From Trichaptum fuscoviolaceum (Eukaryota > Basidiomycota > Agaricomycetes > Hymenochaetales > Trichaptaceae), in the NCBI GenBank assembly GCA_910574455.1, contig CAJSYZ010000005.1, forward strand, positions 744,001-808,000: DNA of 64,000 nucleotides, written 5' to 3'. A program made the position numbers and the translations under genes. Shown here in pieces: positions 1-9,007 of the stretch (position 1 is the stretch's first letter; every line of letters starts with the position of its first letter). The notes beneath the pieces are model-generated. The model was not told where the DNA came from and did no database searches. It saw nothing but the letters and a program-made list of their open reading frames with translations.

Positions 1-25
1 ATATAGGTTTACGAAGCCTTTACAA

Positions 26-98
26 GGGCGTCTAGCTCAGTGGTAGTAGCGCTCGCTTCGCATGCGAGAGGTCAGGCGTTCAATCCGCCTGTCGTCCA
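26..98 (+). tRNA. tRNA-Ala, anticodon CGC
   Basis: The cloverleaf folds by eye. Acceptor arms are 26-32 and 91-97 (one G-T and one T-T pair), with discriminator A98. The D stem is 35-38 with 47-50. The anticodon stem is 52-56 with 64-68, and its loop 57-63 places anticodon CGC at 59-61. The T stem is 74-78 with 86-90 around a TTCAATC loop. Anticodon CGC decodes the alanine codon GCG. There is no intron and no encoded CCA, as expected for a nuclear eukaryotic tRNA. It lies about 680 bp outside the left edge of the tandem array. Confidence 0.93.
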
Positions 99-115
99 TA
101 ACTTGAATACATGTC

Positions 116-122
116 TTTTTTT
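116..122 (+). terminator. RNA polymerase III T-run terminator of the tRNA
   Basis: Seven consecutive T residues begin 17 nt after the tRNA discriminator base, the usual Pol III stop signal on the coding strand. Confidence 0.75.
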
Positions 123-778
123 CTCGGTATCCCTTTTCATTTTGCAATATTTATTATCTTTGATGTACCCTTCATTGCGGTCTTCAGTGTCGATATTACG
201 CTCGACTCTCCATAGATAGATCAAGTTAGTAGAGGTATCGACAAGAAGTACATCTTGAATTGCAGCCGGCGCTTTCCCTCATCGTTGTCTTCATATCGGA
301 CCCAGTAACTCGACTACTTTGTCATTTCTGAATCGCGACACTGGCGCTTTATGTGCGTGCATAAATGTCCGAGTCAGTGAGCAGTTACAGCATCGTATCT
401 TTGGTCTCAACTGCGATTTGATCAGAATATTGAGCCCCGCAAAAACTTAACGGAGAGTAATGATCACGTTCAATAGTCTTCAAGAACAATAGTACAACGA
501 GAATAACGCCGAAGTCTCCAGTGCGAAACTCACAGGTAAACCCTGTGGCTTCTGTATCAAATAGCTAGAGTTTCGAGCAACTCGATTGGAATGAAGGAAG
601 GCTCACGGTGTGTAGAATTAGCTATAATACTGATACAGTCGAAGTAGTACAGATGTGCATTTCCTATGAGATTTCGCGTTGCCCTCCATTTGGGCGCGAC
701 AGAACCTCCGCTATGCGATGTTCAGGCGGGTAGTTAGTTACCGGTACACTGTAGCAAGTCATGATCAACAAGCTGCCT
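123..778. other. Intergenic, single-copy
   Basis: About 650 bp with no convincing reading frame or RNA fold that I recognise. It separates the tRNA from the 3' end of the EMI1-like gene and does not recur elsewhere in the window, so it is the unique left flank of the array. Confidence 0.6.
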
Positions 779-1175
779 CTAGCGACAAAACAGAGTGATG
801 TACCTCCGAATATCCCATACATCCTCGCTACTCTTTGAAAGCCTCCGCGTCGCCCACCACTCAGCTCGCCGCCGTATCCACGCGTCACGCTTCTCCTCCG
901 GGTCCATCGACTTCAGACTCATGCAGAACTTGAAGTCTTCTAATTTTCGCCCACACTGTGATGTCCCACCATACCTGTACAGGGATTTCAGTTGCGTGCC
1001 GAGTGCTAAAGACAGTCAGCTTTCGTCTAGTAACTAGGAGAGAAATTGGCGCACCATGGCATGAGAGAAAGTCATCCAAAAGCTTAATGCATCCTGGAAT
1101 CTCCTCCGGCGTAGGATGTATGACTTGCAATCTCTTCACTTCTTGCTCAACGACTGTCTCAAAGTCAAGCGACAT
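779..1175 (-). CDS. EMI1-like (DUF3128-type) twin-CX9C protein, intact copy
   Basis: Spliced model: exon 1 1175-1055, a 49-nt intron 1054-1006 (GTGCGC...CTGAC...TTTAG), exon 2 1005-779, giving 115 aa. Two CX9C motifs are visible, C29/C39 and C58/C68, around a QLKSLYRYGG segment and followed by a charged helix. This is the pattern of the EMI1/DUF3128 family, small cysteine-rich proteins (yeast EMI1 is linked to early meiotic induction and mitochondrial function). The start was chosen because it has an ACC-ATG context and faces the MYND gene across a short divergent promoter; an upstream ATG at 1235 would run through that promoter. The unspliced frame loses the second CX9C pair, which supports the intron. 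This is the only intact copy in the window. The family assignment is from remembered pattern, not from a search. Confidence 0.75.
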
Positions 1176-1288
1176 GGTAAGAGGTAACGTTTGACGCGTC
1201 CCAATTGAATGGGAAGACTCCGTTCGGAGTTCCAAACGCGTATAATTGAAGATCGTTCTTGAAGGCTGTGATGATTTGAATCAGAAAA
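1176..1288. promoter_or_regulatory. Divergent promoter with two MluI cell-cycle boxes
   Basis: The 113 bp between the EMI1-like ATG (minus) and the MYND ATG (plus) must drive both genes. It contains ACGCGT at 1194-1199 and again at 1236-1241. Between them lies a perfect inverted repeat, ACTCCG-TT-CGGAGT (1217-1230). ACGCGT is the known binding site of the fungal MBF G1/S regulator; its use here is inferred. No clear TATA box is seen. The same arrangement recurs in every array unit. Confidence 0.55.
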
Positions 1289-2073
1289 ATGTCTCTTCAC
1301 CCATCCATCTCGGACGCGCAGCTCGCGGAGTCAGCGACAAATTGCAGCCAATGTGGAATCAGTGACCTGCAGCTGGAAAAGCAAGGAAAGCAACTGTTAC
1401 GGTGTGCAAGGTGTAAGGTATGTACCATCTTGCATTCCCAATTGATATACTCAAATCAATGTTATTGCTATGCGTGAACAGTGGACTCGTTATTGTGTGA
1501 GCTCCCAGCCTCTAAACTCCAAACTATTCTTTCTAACTTATCTCGTACGGGAGACAGAGTGTGGAATGTCAGAAACAAGAGTGGCCGACGCACAAAATCA
1601 AATGCGATGTGAATGCGAATACCGCACGGGCACTCGCGGCCGATCCCTCTAAGCACCCAAACCTGTTGCCAGACTTCCGGGCCTGGCTCTCCACTGTCAT
1701 CCGGCCTATTGCCTGGTGCAGTCTTAATGCACTAGAAGCCAAACCCAAACTCCGAGACCTCTCCAAGAAAGCGTTCCTCATCGAGCTCACGCACGTCCCC
1801 AACGCGTCGACGCTGCGGGAGAAGTTCGTGCTGAAGGAATACTCTGTGCAGACGCGCGCGCTTGCGCAAGCTGCGGTCGCCTGCGACAAGAACATCGCGC
1901 ATGAGTTTGAGAAGATGTCGGGCAAGACGAGTGTTGCTACGACGATCATCAAGGCGGGCGCGTTGGTGAAAGTGATTGGCTTCGACGCATCAAACGAAGC
2001 GCTTGCTGCTCATGACCATAGTGACGAATGGAGACCAATACTTGATAAGGCTCTGCGAGGGGAATTGACTTAG
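1289..2073 (+). CDS. MYND-type zinc-finger protein, intact copy 1
   Basis: Three exons: 1289-1417, a 15-nt microexon 1482-1496 (WTRYC), and 1558-2073; 219 aa. The introns are 64 nt (GTATGT...ACAG) and 61 nt (GTGAGC...TAAC...ACAG). Splicing assembles a complete MYND finger at residues 19-64: C19/C22, C39/C42, C48/C52, H60 and C64, including RYCSVECQ and EWPTHK. MYND fingers bind proline-rich partner peptides. The C-terminal 155 residues are of a kind I do not recognise. All eight zinc ligands appear only when all three exons are joined, which strongly supports the model. It diverges from the EMI1-like gene. It is the only copy with an undamaged exon 1. Confidence 0.85.
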
Positions 2074-2612
2074 ATTTTGAACGCTCTACGCATGTCCATC
2101 CTCTCGAAAGGGTTTGGACAATAATGTGAAGTTCTTGTCCGATATATTTCTGTCTTTTTGGTACGGTTTTGGAATTTGTTTTGTAAAGTTTTGTAGTCCT
2201 CCTTCAAGTTGCCGTTGATAACAGTAGACGTACTTCGTTTTTTTAGTCGTTTGTGTAGTATGAAAGTAGCTTGAGAGTGCCAGTGATGTTATCCATCCGG
2301 TGACCCTGCCAGTGACTTAGAATGCTGAATTCGTTCGCTTCCTCTTGCGCTCATCAAAACACACGCTTAGGTGCTCGCTGGAGACGATGGCGGGGGGCTG
2401 TGCATGAAAAGCAATTGAAAAAACTGAAGATCTGTGCCTGGAATCCGTTCGTGTCCGTAAATCATTGCCGAGTTGCGGCAACGGATGTGTATAATTATGC
2501 GTTATAGCAGATATATCAAAGCCCTCATTGTCGTTCTCCTTCATTTTGCTCAACAGCCAACGTCTATCCGACCCTCGTCAATCCTTATCCTACATTCACA
2601 AGACAGCAAAGC
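2074..2612. other. Intergenic between MYND and membrane-protein genes
   Basis: This is the 3' flank of the MYND gene and the 5' flank of the next gene. It contains the short direct repeat TGCCAGTGA twice (about 2279 and 2309) and a 35-bp stretch (2432-2466) that reappears exactly at the right end of every junction spacer, for example 12614-12648. Small open frames here show no coding signature. Confidence 0.6.
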
Positions 2613-4056
2613 ATGCCCCCGCTCAGACTTCCAGGCGATGATGGTGGAGGCTTCAAGATCTCGTTCTGGGGCTTGGTAGCCGCTACTATGGCTGCTTTGA
2701 AGCTCAAAGAGCACTATGATGACAACTGTGAGTTTTGTTTTTGATTGTGAACTCACCGTGTGTTCATGGCCGTTCCAGACCGCACAGTTCCCAGTGACTC
2801 TGAAGCAAATCCGCTCGCACCCCCGTCTTACAGAGATGACGACGATGCCGACGCACAGAGTGCCATCGCGTTGGATACCACAATTCCAACACGCGCAAAA
2901 GTTAAGCGCAATCGGAGGAAATGTGTTTGCTGTGGCCTAAAGTACGTTCACAAATTGAGAGACCGCTGCGAATCTAACCGTTGGTATTACTTCAGCTGCA
3001 CACTCTTCTGCAAGGCGCTCGGCATTGTCACTCTCATTTTTGTCGTTTGGAACGGCTTCAAACTCATTAGATGGGCTATCACTGTCAGTGCATGATCTAC
3101 CATCATTCAATAAACTCTAAATCTCATCAATATACTATGTCTAGCCTGCACCCACCGGCCTCGAGGGAATGCCGGAGTACAGCAAGTCTCTCGGTTGTCT
3201 TGACGCGAAGCACTTCTACCAAGACAGTGACAAGGGCACCTTTTATACCATCACACCGAGCGAAAATGGAGTTGACCATGAACTGTACGTCGACGGCGGC
3301 GCAGTCGGCACCATTATCATCGCACCGAGTAGCACTGCACAAGATACGACCATCAAAGTCCTTGCGCGCGTCAGCTCGAGCGACGCCTCACTTCTCTCCA
3401 AGTTGCAAATCGCCACGCCTGGTTCGTCCATCCCGAAGCCATTCCGAATTCGCAGCGACAGCTATTTCGCACTCACATCGCCGGACAAGTCCGAGCTTGT
3501 TGCGGGGACGTGTATGCGTTATGACCTTACCATCTACATACCGCCGACTCTGCGAGGCTTGACAATCTCAGCGCTTTCCGTCGCGCAAGTCAAATTCTCC
3601 GATGACTTCATCGCGGACCCGCGTGAGCTGGGGTCGCTGAAGGTGAAGCTGTCGGACATCGACGAGCGCAATATGTTCCTCCCAACCGGCCGCCTTGCTG
3701 CAGATAACACGAATATCGACTTAAGCGGTGGCTACATCGTGGGTGAGCTCGCACTCGCGAACAGCACGGAAATCAAGACTTCCTTCAGCTCTGCGGTCAC
3801 GAAGCTGACCGTCAAGACAACCGCATACAATATCCATGCACCTGGCAGTGAGCAGTCTGAGCGTGGAGCAACAGCGTACCTCAACACGATAACAGGCAAC
3901 GGCCGGTCGGATTTCATCTTTGAGAACACCGTCAGTCGTCCCATCCGAAGTGACCACGGTACACGAGGATGGGGAGACTTGTACAAAAAGGCGAATTTCA
4001 ACGGCAAGATTGATCTCAACGCAAAATCGTTCACTGCGCCGTGTCGGGGACCCTAA
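2613..4056 (+). CDS. Single-pass membrane protein with large beta-rich outer domain, copy 1
   Basis: Four exons, 2613-2727, 2779-2941, 2996-3083 and 3145-4056, with introns of 51, 54 and 61 nt; 425 aa. Residues 1-76 are acidic and proline-containing. Residues 77-94 are strongly basic and then Cys-rich (KCVCCGLNC). Residues about 96-117 form one hydrophobic segment. Positive charge before it suggests a cytosolic N-terminus and an outer C-terminal domain of about 300 residues. That domain is rich in Ser/Thr/Val and alternating hydrophobics with one NST sequon, resembling adhesin-like beta-helical domains (DUF4097-like); that likeness is an impression only. Every splice keeps the frame. Intron 2 is 54 nt and stop-free, so retention would insert 18 residues without breaking the frame. 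Function is unknown. Confidence 0.72.
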
Positions 4057-4083
4057 ACAACAACTACTGACATTTTTTTTTAG

Positions 4084-4503
4084 CAAAACGTTAATCACTA
4101 CCTATATGACTCTCCAACTGTGCACCGGGAACTCGTCATCGAGGATGAAGATCCTGATGACTTCCCTGCGCAGCCTACCCCTCCCCCTCGGAATGCTCGA
4201 GGTACTATTTCTGGTCTTCCCACTCCAAGTACACAAACACCTACGCAACATTCTGCTGCAGCTCCTCCTATGCGTGCGCCACATGGATCCGATGCACCCT
4301 CAGACCTTTCTCTTGCCACTGACTCGAGCGGGCATCACATTCCCGTTATCTTTTCTGATGCAGAAACCCGCAATCCTTTCCGACCGGATTTATTCCCGAC
4401 GAGTCCATTTGGAACACCAATCAAAGAACGCCCTCTGCCACAACAAGACGAAGAGCACGTTTTGTACCGGAATCCACTTGGTAGTGCGGAGAGGTCGAGG
4501 TAG
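4084..4503 (+). CDS. Pro/Ser/Thr-rich open exon, uncharacterised, copy 1
   Basis: A strong acceptor (TACTGAC branch site, T-run, TAG at 4081-4083) precedes a frame open from 4084 to a stop at 4501-4503: 139 codons, acidic then rich in Pro, Ser and Thr (EDEDPDDF, PTPSTQTPT). It looks like disordered protein. No upstream donor joins it in phase to the membrane-protein exon that ends 27 bp earlier: nearby GT sites give the other two frames. It is therefore either an exon of a gene whose 5' part is lost, or an orphan. It is present in all six units. Confidence 0.35.
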   Translation, partial: QNVNHYLYDSPTVHRELVIEDEDPDDFPAQPTPPPRNARGTISGLPTPSTQTPTQHSAAAPPMRAPHGSDAPSDLSLATDSSGHHIPVIFSDAETRNPFRPDLFPTSPFGTPIKERPLPQQDEEHVLYRNPLGSAERSR

Positions 4504-4972
4504 CGAGTTCAGCAGCACAACTGTCGGCGACAGAGAATCGAGTTGGGCTCGTGAGTGTCATCATTTCGCTTTTGATACATCTCTGACATATGCTTGCAAG
4601 TTCCGGCAATACCACTTGAGATGAGAGACGGCGAAATAAGTTGGGGTGCGCAACCAGGTGAGTATTTGCACTACCAATACGACTCTCCAATTGTGCACCG
4701 GGGGCGTCGAAGGCGAATGCAGGGTTGGCTATCGTCTACATGGTAAGTGAATGGCTCTGATAGAGTCCTACCGAATAGCTGGTAAGTGTTTCCAACCCCC
4801 TTCCGTTATCTCACACCGGTACACTTATATCCGGTAACTTCACCAACTACGTAGGCAATAACTTCTCTATCTTGACTCCTGTATTTTGAATTAGAACTGC
4901 AATAGACGGATTTGAGCTTTCGCCGAACTTGCGCGACCTATGGCATCTCTACTGCAACAAGGTGCCGAGTCA

Positions 4973-6375
4973 GCGACACCAAGACCTCAGATAGCTTCTG
5001 CGCCTCGCACTATGTCAATCTCTCACTGGTGACAATACCAACTCGCGAGCACTAGTTCTAGTTCGCGTACCATCTTCGCGGGCGCGCTCTCATCGAACGG
5101 AAACCTCACGCGCGTCAGCCAGTGAGTCAATGGCTCTCGAAAACAAACTAGAACTCTAGTTTGCGTTCTTGCTTCGCGCAGACCCCACTTGAAGCCAAAC
5201 CGCGGGCCCGAACAAGTGGGCCCCGTAGGAAACCGAATAGGTGTCCGTCTGCACAGCAACAGCGACACTGCCGCGCCTTCGAGGCCTTCGCCGTGAAGAG
5301 CCTCAAGCACACCTAAAAGCCTAACGGACTCGGAGACGAACGCAAGACGGTGTGTTCTCACTGGCGCTTACCCAGCGCCTACGAGCCCGGGAGCTCCAGC
5401 TCTCGAGGAGCACGGTGTGCTCCAAGCAGAGCACCGGAATTAAGACAGAGTATGCAGGCTGTCATGTCGTCAACGAAATACTCTCATCCGAGGGACGAGG
5501 GGACGCGAATCTAGCCCGAAGGTTGAATTCGAATATTCAACCATGAACGCCACATCTCGGTGAGAGGGTGTCCGGGCGATTACAGATACATTCAACCTCC
5601 TCAACGTAAGGTAGGTGCCTGTTTCATTACATCAATCTAATGGTGCATTTGCTACTAATGCATGTGTTGAATATGATTCACGGACGTGCAGAGGCTAGTC
5701 CGTGAATGCTAGACTACGATGTTCGACACCCGGTAACTTCACCAACTACATCTCCGTAAGTTCCAACTTCATGGAGCTCCAGAACATGCATTAGAGCGGT
5801 GCCGAATAGCTTAATCTATGGGTAAGCTGATCATTGTATTTCCATAGACTTTCCATGAGTATTTCGAAACTCCTGCACTCCGAGTCGTAAAGGTATGTTC
5901 TTAGCTCATCATGTTTTGTCGGAGTGAAATTTCTCTATTCCGGACTTACAGTACCTGTTCCAGATAGATAACTCTATCGAAAATGTTGTGCTATACTTCT
6001 GTATCTACGTTGTACATATCTACAAATTTGCTGTGCAATGAATCTGACTTCGAAAGTGAGTTTGCCAGATTTGGGCGTTTGAGCTTTCGCGCGTCTTCAA
6101 GTTGCTCCTTGCGCGCCGACCACCATCATGGCTGCACCCATGACATGCATTCCATCCATTCAACACATGCTACATTAGCTGAAAACGAGTGCACGTCTGA
6201 GTCTGAGAGCTGTTCAACATGTGAGAGAGCATGATAGGTTTTGGGTCCCGGTATGTTGTGCACTTTCTGTCTTACCCGTGCCAAGACTCAATCGTCCTCT
6301 TCATACAGCAACACCATATTCCTTCGCAGTCACCAGGCTTTACTTTTGCAAGCTGATAGAGATGAGCACTTGCGA
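4973..6375 (+). repeat. Degenerate block 1 of U1
   Basis: Landmarks in order: GACACCAAGACCTCAG 4975; inverted repeat GGTTGAAT/ATTCAACC 5521-5542; hairpin TTCACGGAC/GTCCGTGAA 5677-5706; GGTAACTTCACCAACTAC about 5732; TTTGGGCGTTTGAGC about 6070; GATAGAGATGAGCAC about 6355. The span is about 1.4 kb. The deletion in U2 starts inside this block, at the position equal to 5733. Confidence 0.6.
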
Positions 6376-6852
6376 TAGCTCAGAATCCTGCGGCTTGAGG
6401 TCTTTAAAGGCGCTAGTTCTTGCTCGCGGCTCTGTTCAACCTTCTGCACCGCGTACTATGCGTCAATTCTGGTCTTCGGTAGCTCTAGCTTGCGGATTCT
6501 CATGATCCTGACCCCATTTAACCTTCTGCGCCGCGTACTATGTCAGTCGAACGTCCTGAGGCTCTACGGTCTGCGCTTGTAGCGATGGGTTATGCACGGC
6601 CGGGCCTCCTCCGCGGGATGTGCGATGCGTGATCAGGACATGGCTGATGTTGATATTGTGCGGAAGCGAGCACTGGCAAGCTCTGGAGTGCTCGGGAGGT
6701 ACTCCTGCTCAATCTCAACGGGGAAGTCATCCTTCCAGGACGATTTTCTCTTAGAGGAGATACAAACACTTGGGACACCGTCATATTTGCGGGTGCTAGC
6801 TCTAGTTCGCGTCCTTACTGACCTTCTCCGCTGCAGTTCAAATTCCATCTGC

Positions 6853-8538
6853 GACACCAGGACCTCAGATACAGACCGTGAAACGCAATCTTGCAGGTGT
6901 TCTCTCCAATTCGGCCCGCAATGGCGCCGTCTGCCCGCCAAATGCGACTGCATGAATGAAATCAAATGTCGATAACAATATACAAGGACGACATGCAGCA
7001 AAGTTCGACGTTGGCTTGAGTTTCTTTCCTGGGCTCGAAACCCATTGCGCAATCGAGTCCAACGCAAATCTCGGCCTCTGGCACTGTTCTCAAAGTCCTG
7101 ACGCTAGTTCTAGTTCGCGTCCTTGCTTCTCGCAGTCCTCAATAGCTATTCTACGTCAGCTCAGCTTCTGTGAGCGAAACACGGGTCCGAACAAGTGGAA
7201 ACCGAATAATATTGTTTGCGTCGAGGCGCTGACTAGGCGCCCGTCTGCACAGCGACAGCGACACTGCTGTGCCTGGCAGCTTCGAGTCTTCGCCGTGAAG
7301 GATCTAGAACACGCCTAAAAGCCTAACGGAGACGGAGACGAACGCGGGCAAAGTGTGTTCTCGCTGGCGCTTACCCAGCGCCTACAAGGCTGAGAGCTTC
7401 AGCTCTCGAGGAGTGCCGTGTGCGCATCGCCCAGCGTCGGGATTAAGGCAGAGTGTGCCGACTGTCATGTTGTCAACAAAATACTTTCATCCGAGGGACG
7501 AGGGACACGACTCTGGCCCGAAGGTTGAATTCGAAGATTCAACCATGAACGCCACATCTCGGACAGAGGGTGTCCGGGAGATTTCAACGGTATTCGACCT
7601 CCTCTACGTAAGGTAAGCTCCAATGTAATCACACCATGCTAATGATGCCTTGATTTCGGATGTGCATGTTAAATTTGGTGTACGGACTTGCAATGGCTGG
7701 TCCGTGAATGCCAGATTACAGTGTTCAACACCCAGTAACTCCACCAACTACATCCCGTAAGTTCCAACTTCATGGGGCTGTGAAACATGTATTTTGAGTG
7801 GTGCCGAACAGCATATTCTATGGGTAAGCTGAGCCGAGTTCGGACATGTATGCATTTCCATAGACTTTCCATGAGTGTTTCGAACCTCCTGTGCTCGTAA
7901 AGGTATGTTATTCCCTTTTGTGAATGCTTTGAACCTCCTGCAGTCATAAAGGTATGTTATTCCCTTAACTTAGCTGACTTTGAAACATCTACGACGCCTT
8001 CATACATTGAATCAATGACACTGAGGTGCTTGATTCATTGTCAGAGTGAAATCTCTTAGTTCCGGTAGTACCGGTTCCGAATATCTATGTCTGAGAACGG
8101 ACTTGTTCTTTCAATTCTGTGTTGGCTTCACATGTTAGAAATGTCGTGTTATTACTCTGTATCTGGGATTAGAACTACATTGTATGTACAAAAAGGACGA
8201 ATCTGACTTCAAAGGTGAGTTCACCTGATTTGGGCATTTGAAGCTTTCAAGTTCGCGCGTCTTGCTCAAACGAGCCTTGCGCGTCGACCACCACCATGGC
8301 TTCGCCCATGACATGCAAAACATTCATTCTGCATTAACTAGAGTCAAGCACACCTCTGTCGGAGAGAGCATGATAGGTTTTGGGTTCCGGTACGTGAGCA
8401 TTATCTGTCTTACCTATGTCAACAAGACTCAATTGTCGTTTTCAGCTCTATCTTGCCCACTTTCAGTCCCGCCTCGCCCTCAACCATATCTTCTGATGCG
8501 ATAGGCCTAATCTATGCAAGCTGATAGAGATGAGCACA
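6853..8538 (+). repeat. Degenerate block 2 of U1
   Basis: Same landmark order as block 1, spread over about 1.7 kb: GACACCAGGACCTCAG 6853; inverted repeat 7523-7544; hairpin ACGGAC/GTCCGT 7682-7705; TAACTCCACCAACTAC about 7735; TTTGGGCATTTG about 8229; GATAGAGATGAGCAC about 8523. Confidence 0.6.
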
Positions 8539-9007
8539 TCGCCTCTTCCGTGGCTCAGCATCAAGATACAGTCCCGGCGGCTTGAGTTCCTTGTCTGCGT
8601 CCGCGCGAGCGCTGGTTCTTTGTCTGTGTTACTGTTCAACCTTCTGCTCCGCATACTATTGAAGCGATCTATGTACCGAATCAGCGACACCAGGACCTCA
8701 GTTCTAGCTCACGTCTAGGACACCCTCAAGTTGGCTGCACACTTCTGTGCTGTCCTCTCGCAATCTGCTTTTAGTTATACTGCATTTACTGTTTCTTCCA
8801 TACTTTGTCTGAAATAGGAGCTTGCAGCGATGGGTTATGCACCGACGAGGGCTCGCGTGATCAGGATGTTGAAGTTAACTGGAACCGAGCAAGCTCTAGC
8901 TCTGCATTTCGGTCGAAATCCAGTTGATCCCCGTCATCCTCGCAGGCGCTAGTTCTTGTTCGCGTCCTTACAGCCCGTCTCTGCTGCAGTTCAATTTCCA
9001 GTTTTGC

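Noticed and set aside
885..1235. Unspliced 116-codon minus-strand frame over the EMI1-like gene
   Set aside because: It runs through the intron and the shared promoter and loses the second CX9C motif; the two-exon model explains the sequence better.
3920..4624. 234-codon Leu-rich plus-strand frame overlapping the membrane-protein and Pro-rich exons
   Set aside because: It is an out-of-frame reading of two better candidates and crosses a strong intron acceptor.
5023..5361. 112-codon minus-strand frame in block 1
   Set aside because: Low-complexity Arg/Leu/Val composition, no splice or promoter context, and it lies inside decayed repeats.
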